NCBI GenBank assembly: GCA_041484905.1
Contig: JBGPIL010000140.1
Coordinates: forward strand, 1-6,083
Length of the DNA: 6,083 bases
Origin: JACQCE01 sp041484905
GTDB taxonomy: Bacteria; Nitrospirota; Nitrospiria; JACQCE01
Direction of reading: 5' to 3'
Each line of letters starts with the position of its first letter. Position 1 is the first letter of the stretch. Made by a program: the position numbers and the translations under genes. The notes below the pieces were generated by a model that saw only the letters and a list, made by a program, of their open reading frames with translations, had not been told where the DNA came from and searched no databases. This document shows positions 6,083-6,083 of the stretch, one piece after another.

Positions 6083-6083
6083 C

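Noticed and set aside
1..6083. A functional module linking CheB, purine synthesis and c-di-GMP
   Set aside because: The link would rest on adjacency only. CheB is separated by a structured gap and the operon's own promoter, and the GGDEF gene is on the opposite strand. GTP supply is too general a connection.

Overview
This is ordinary, gene-dense bacterial chromosome with high GC. Codon choice is strongly GC-biased throughout, apart from one short patch inside purL. The protein styles (a split FGAM synthetase, a Bacillus-type iron-sulfur PurF with a propeptide, a stand-alone REC-GGDEF regulator and a CheB domain) suggest an environmental, motile or signalling-rich Gram-negative. Nitrospirota (Nitrospira-like) is my best guess, but it rests on general resemblance only and is not proven by anything in the window.

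Layout, left to right. (1) At 2-547 (+) lies the 3' part of a CheB-type protein-glutamate methylesterase domain, cut by the left edge. (2) At 548-824 is a non-coding gap. It holds a compact nested palindromic element (553-661), a further hairpin (659-686) that shares its right arm, a good sigma70-type promoter (772-800) and a Shine-Dalgarno site for purQ. (3) At 825-5327 (+) is a tight purine operon, purQ-purL-purF. There are 4 nt between purQ and purL, and purL and purF overlap by 10 nt. (4) At 5328-5410 is a short convergent intergenic gap, with a hairpin straddling the end of purF. (5) At 5411-6082 (-) is the C-terminal part of a REC-GGDEF response regulator (diguanylate cyclase), cut by the right edge.

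How the genes work together: PurF makes phosphoribosylamine from PRPP and glutamine, the first committed step of de novo purine synthesis. PurQ (glutaminase) and PurL (ATP-dependent synthetase) catalyse the fourth step, FGAR to FGAM. The split PurL/PurQ enzyme normally needs the small PurS subunit, which is not next to purQ here. The two flanking signalling genes (CheB, GGDEF) have no evident functional tie to the operon. I found no mobile element with a transposase, no CRISPR array, no tRNA or rRNA, and no convincing new multi-gene system. The most interesting items are the palindromic intergenic element, the AT-rich patch within purL and the missing purS.
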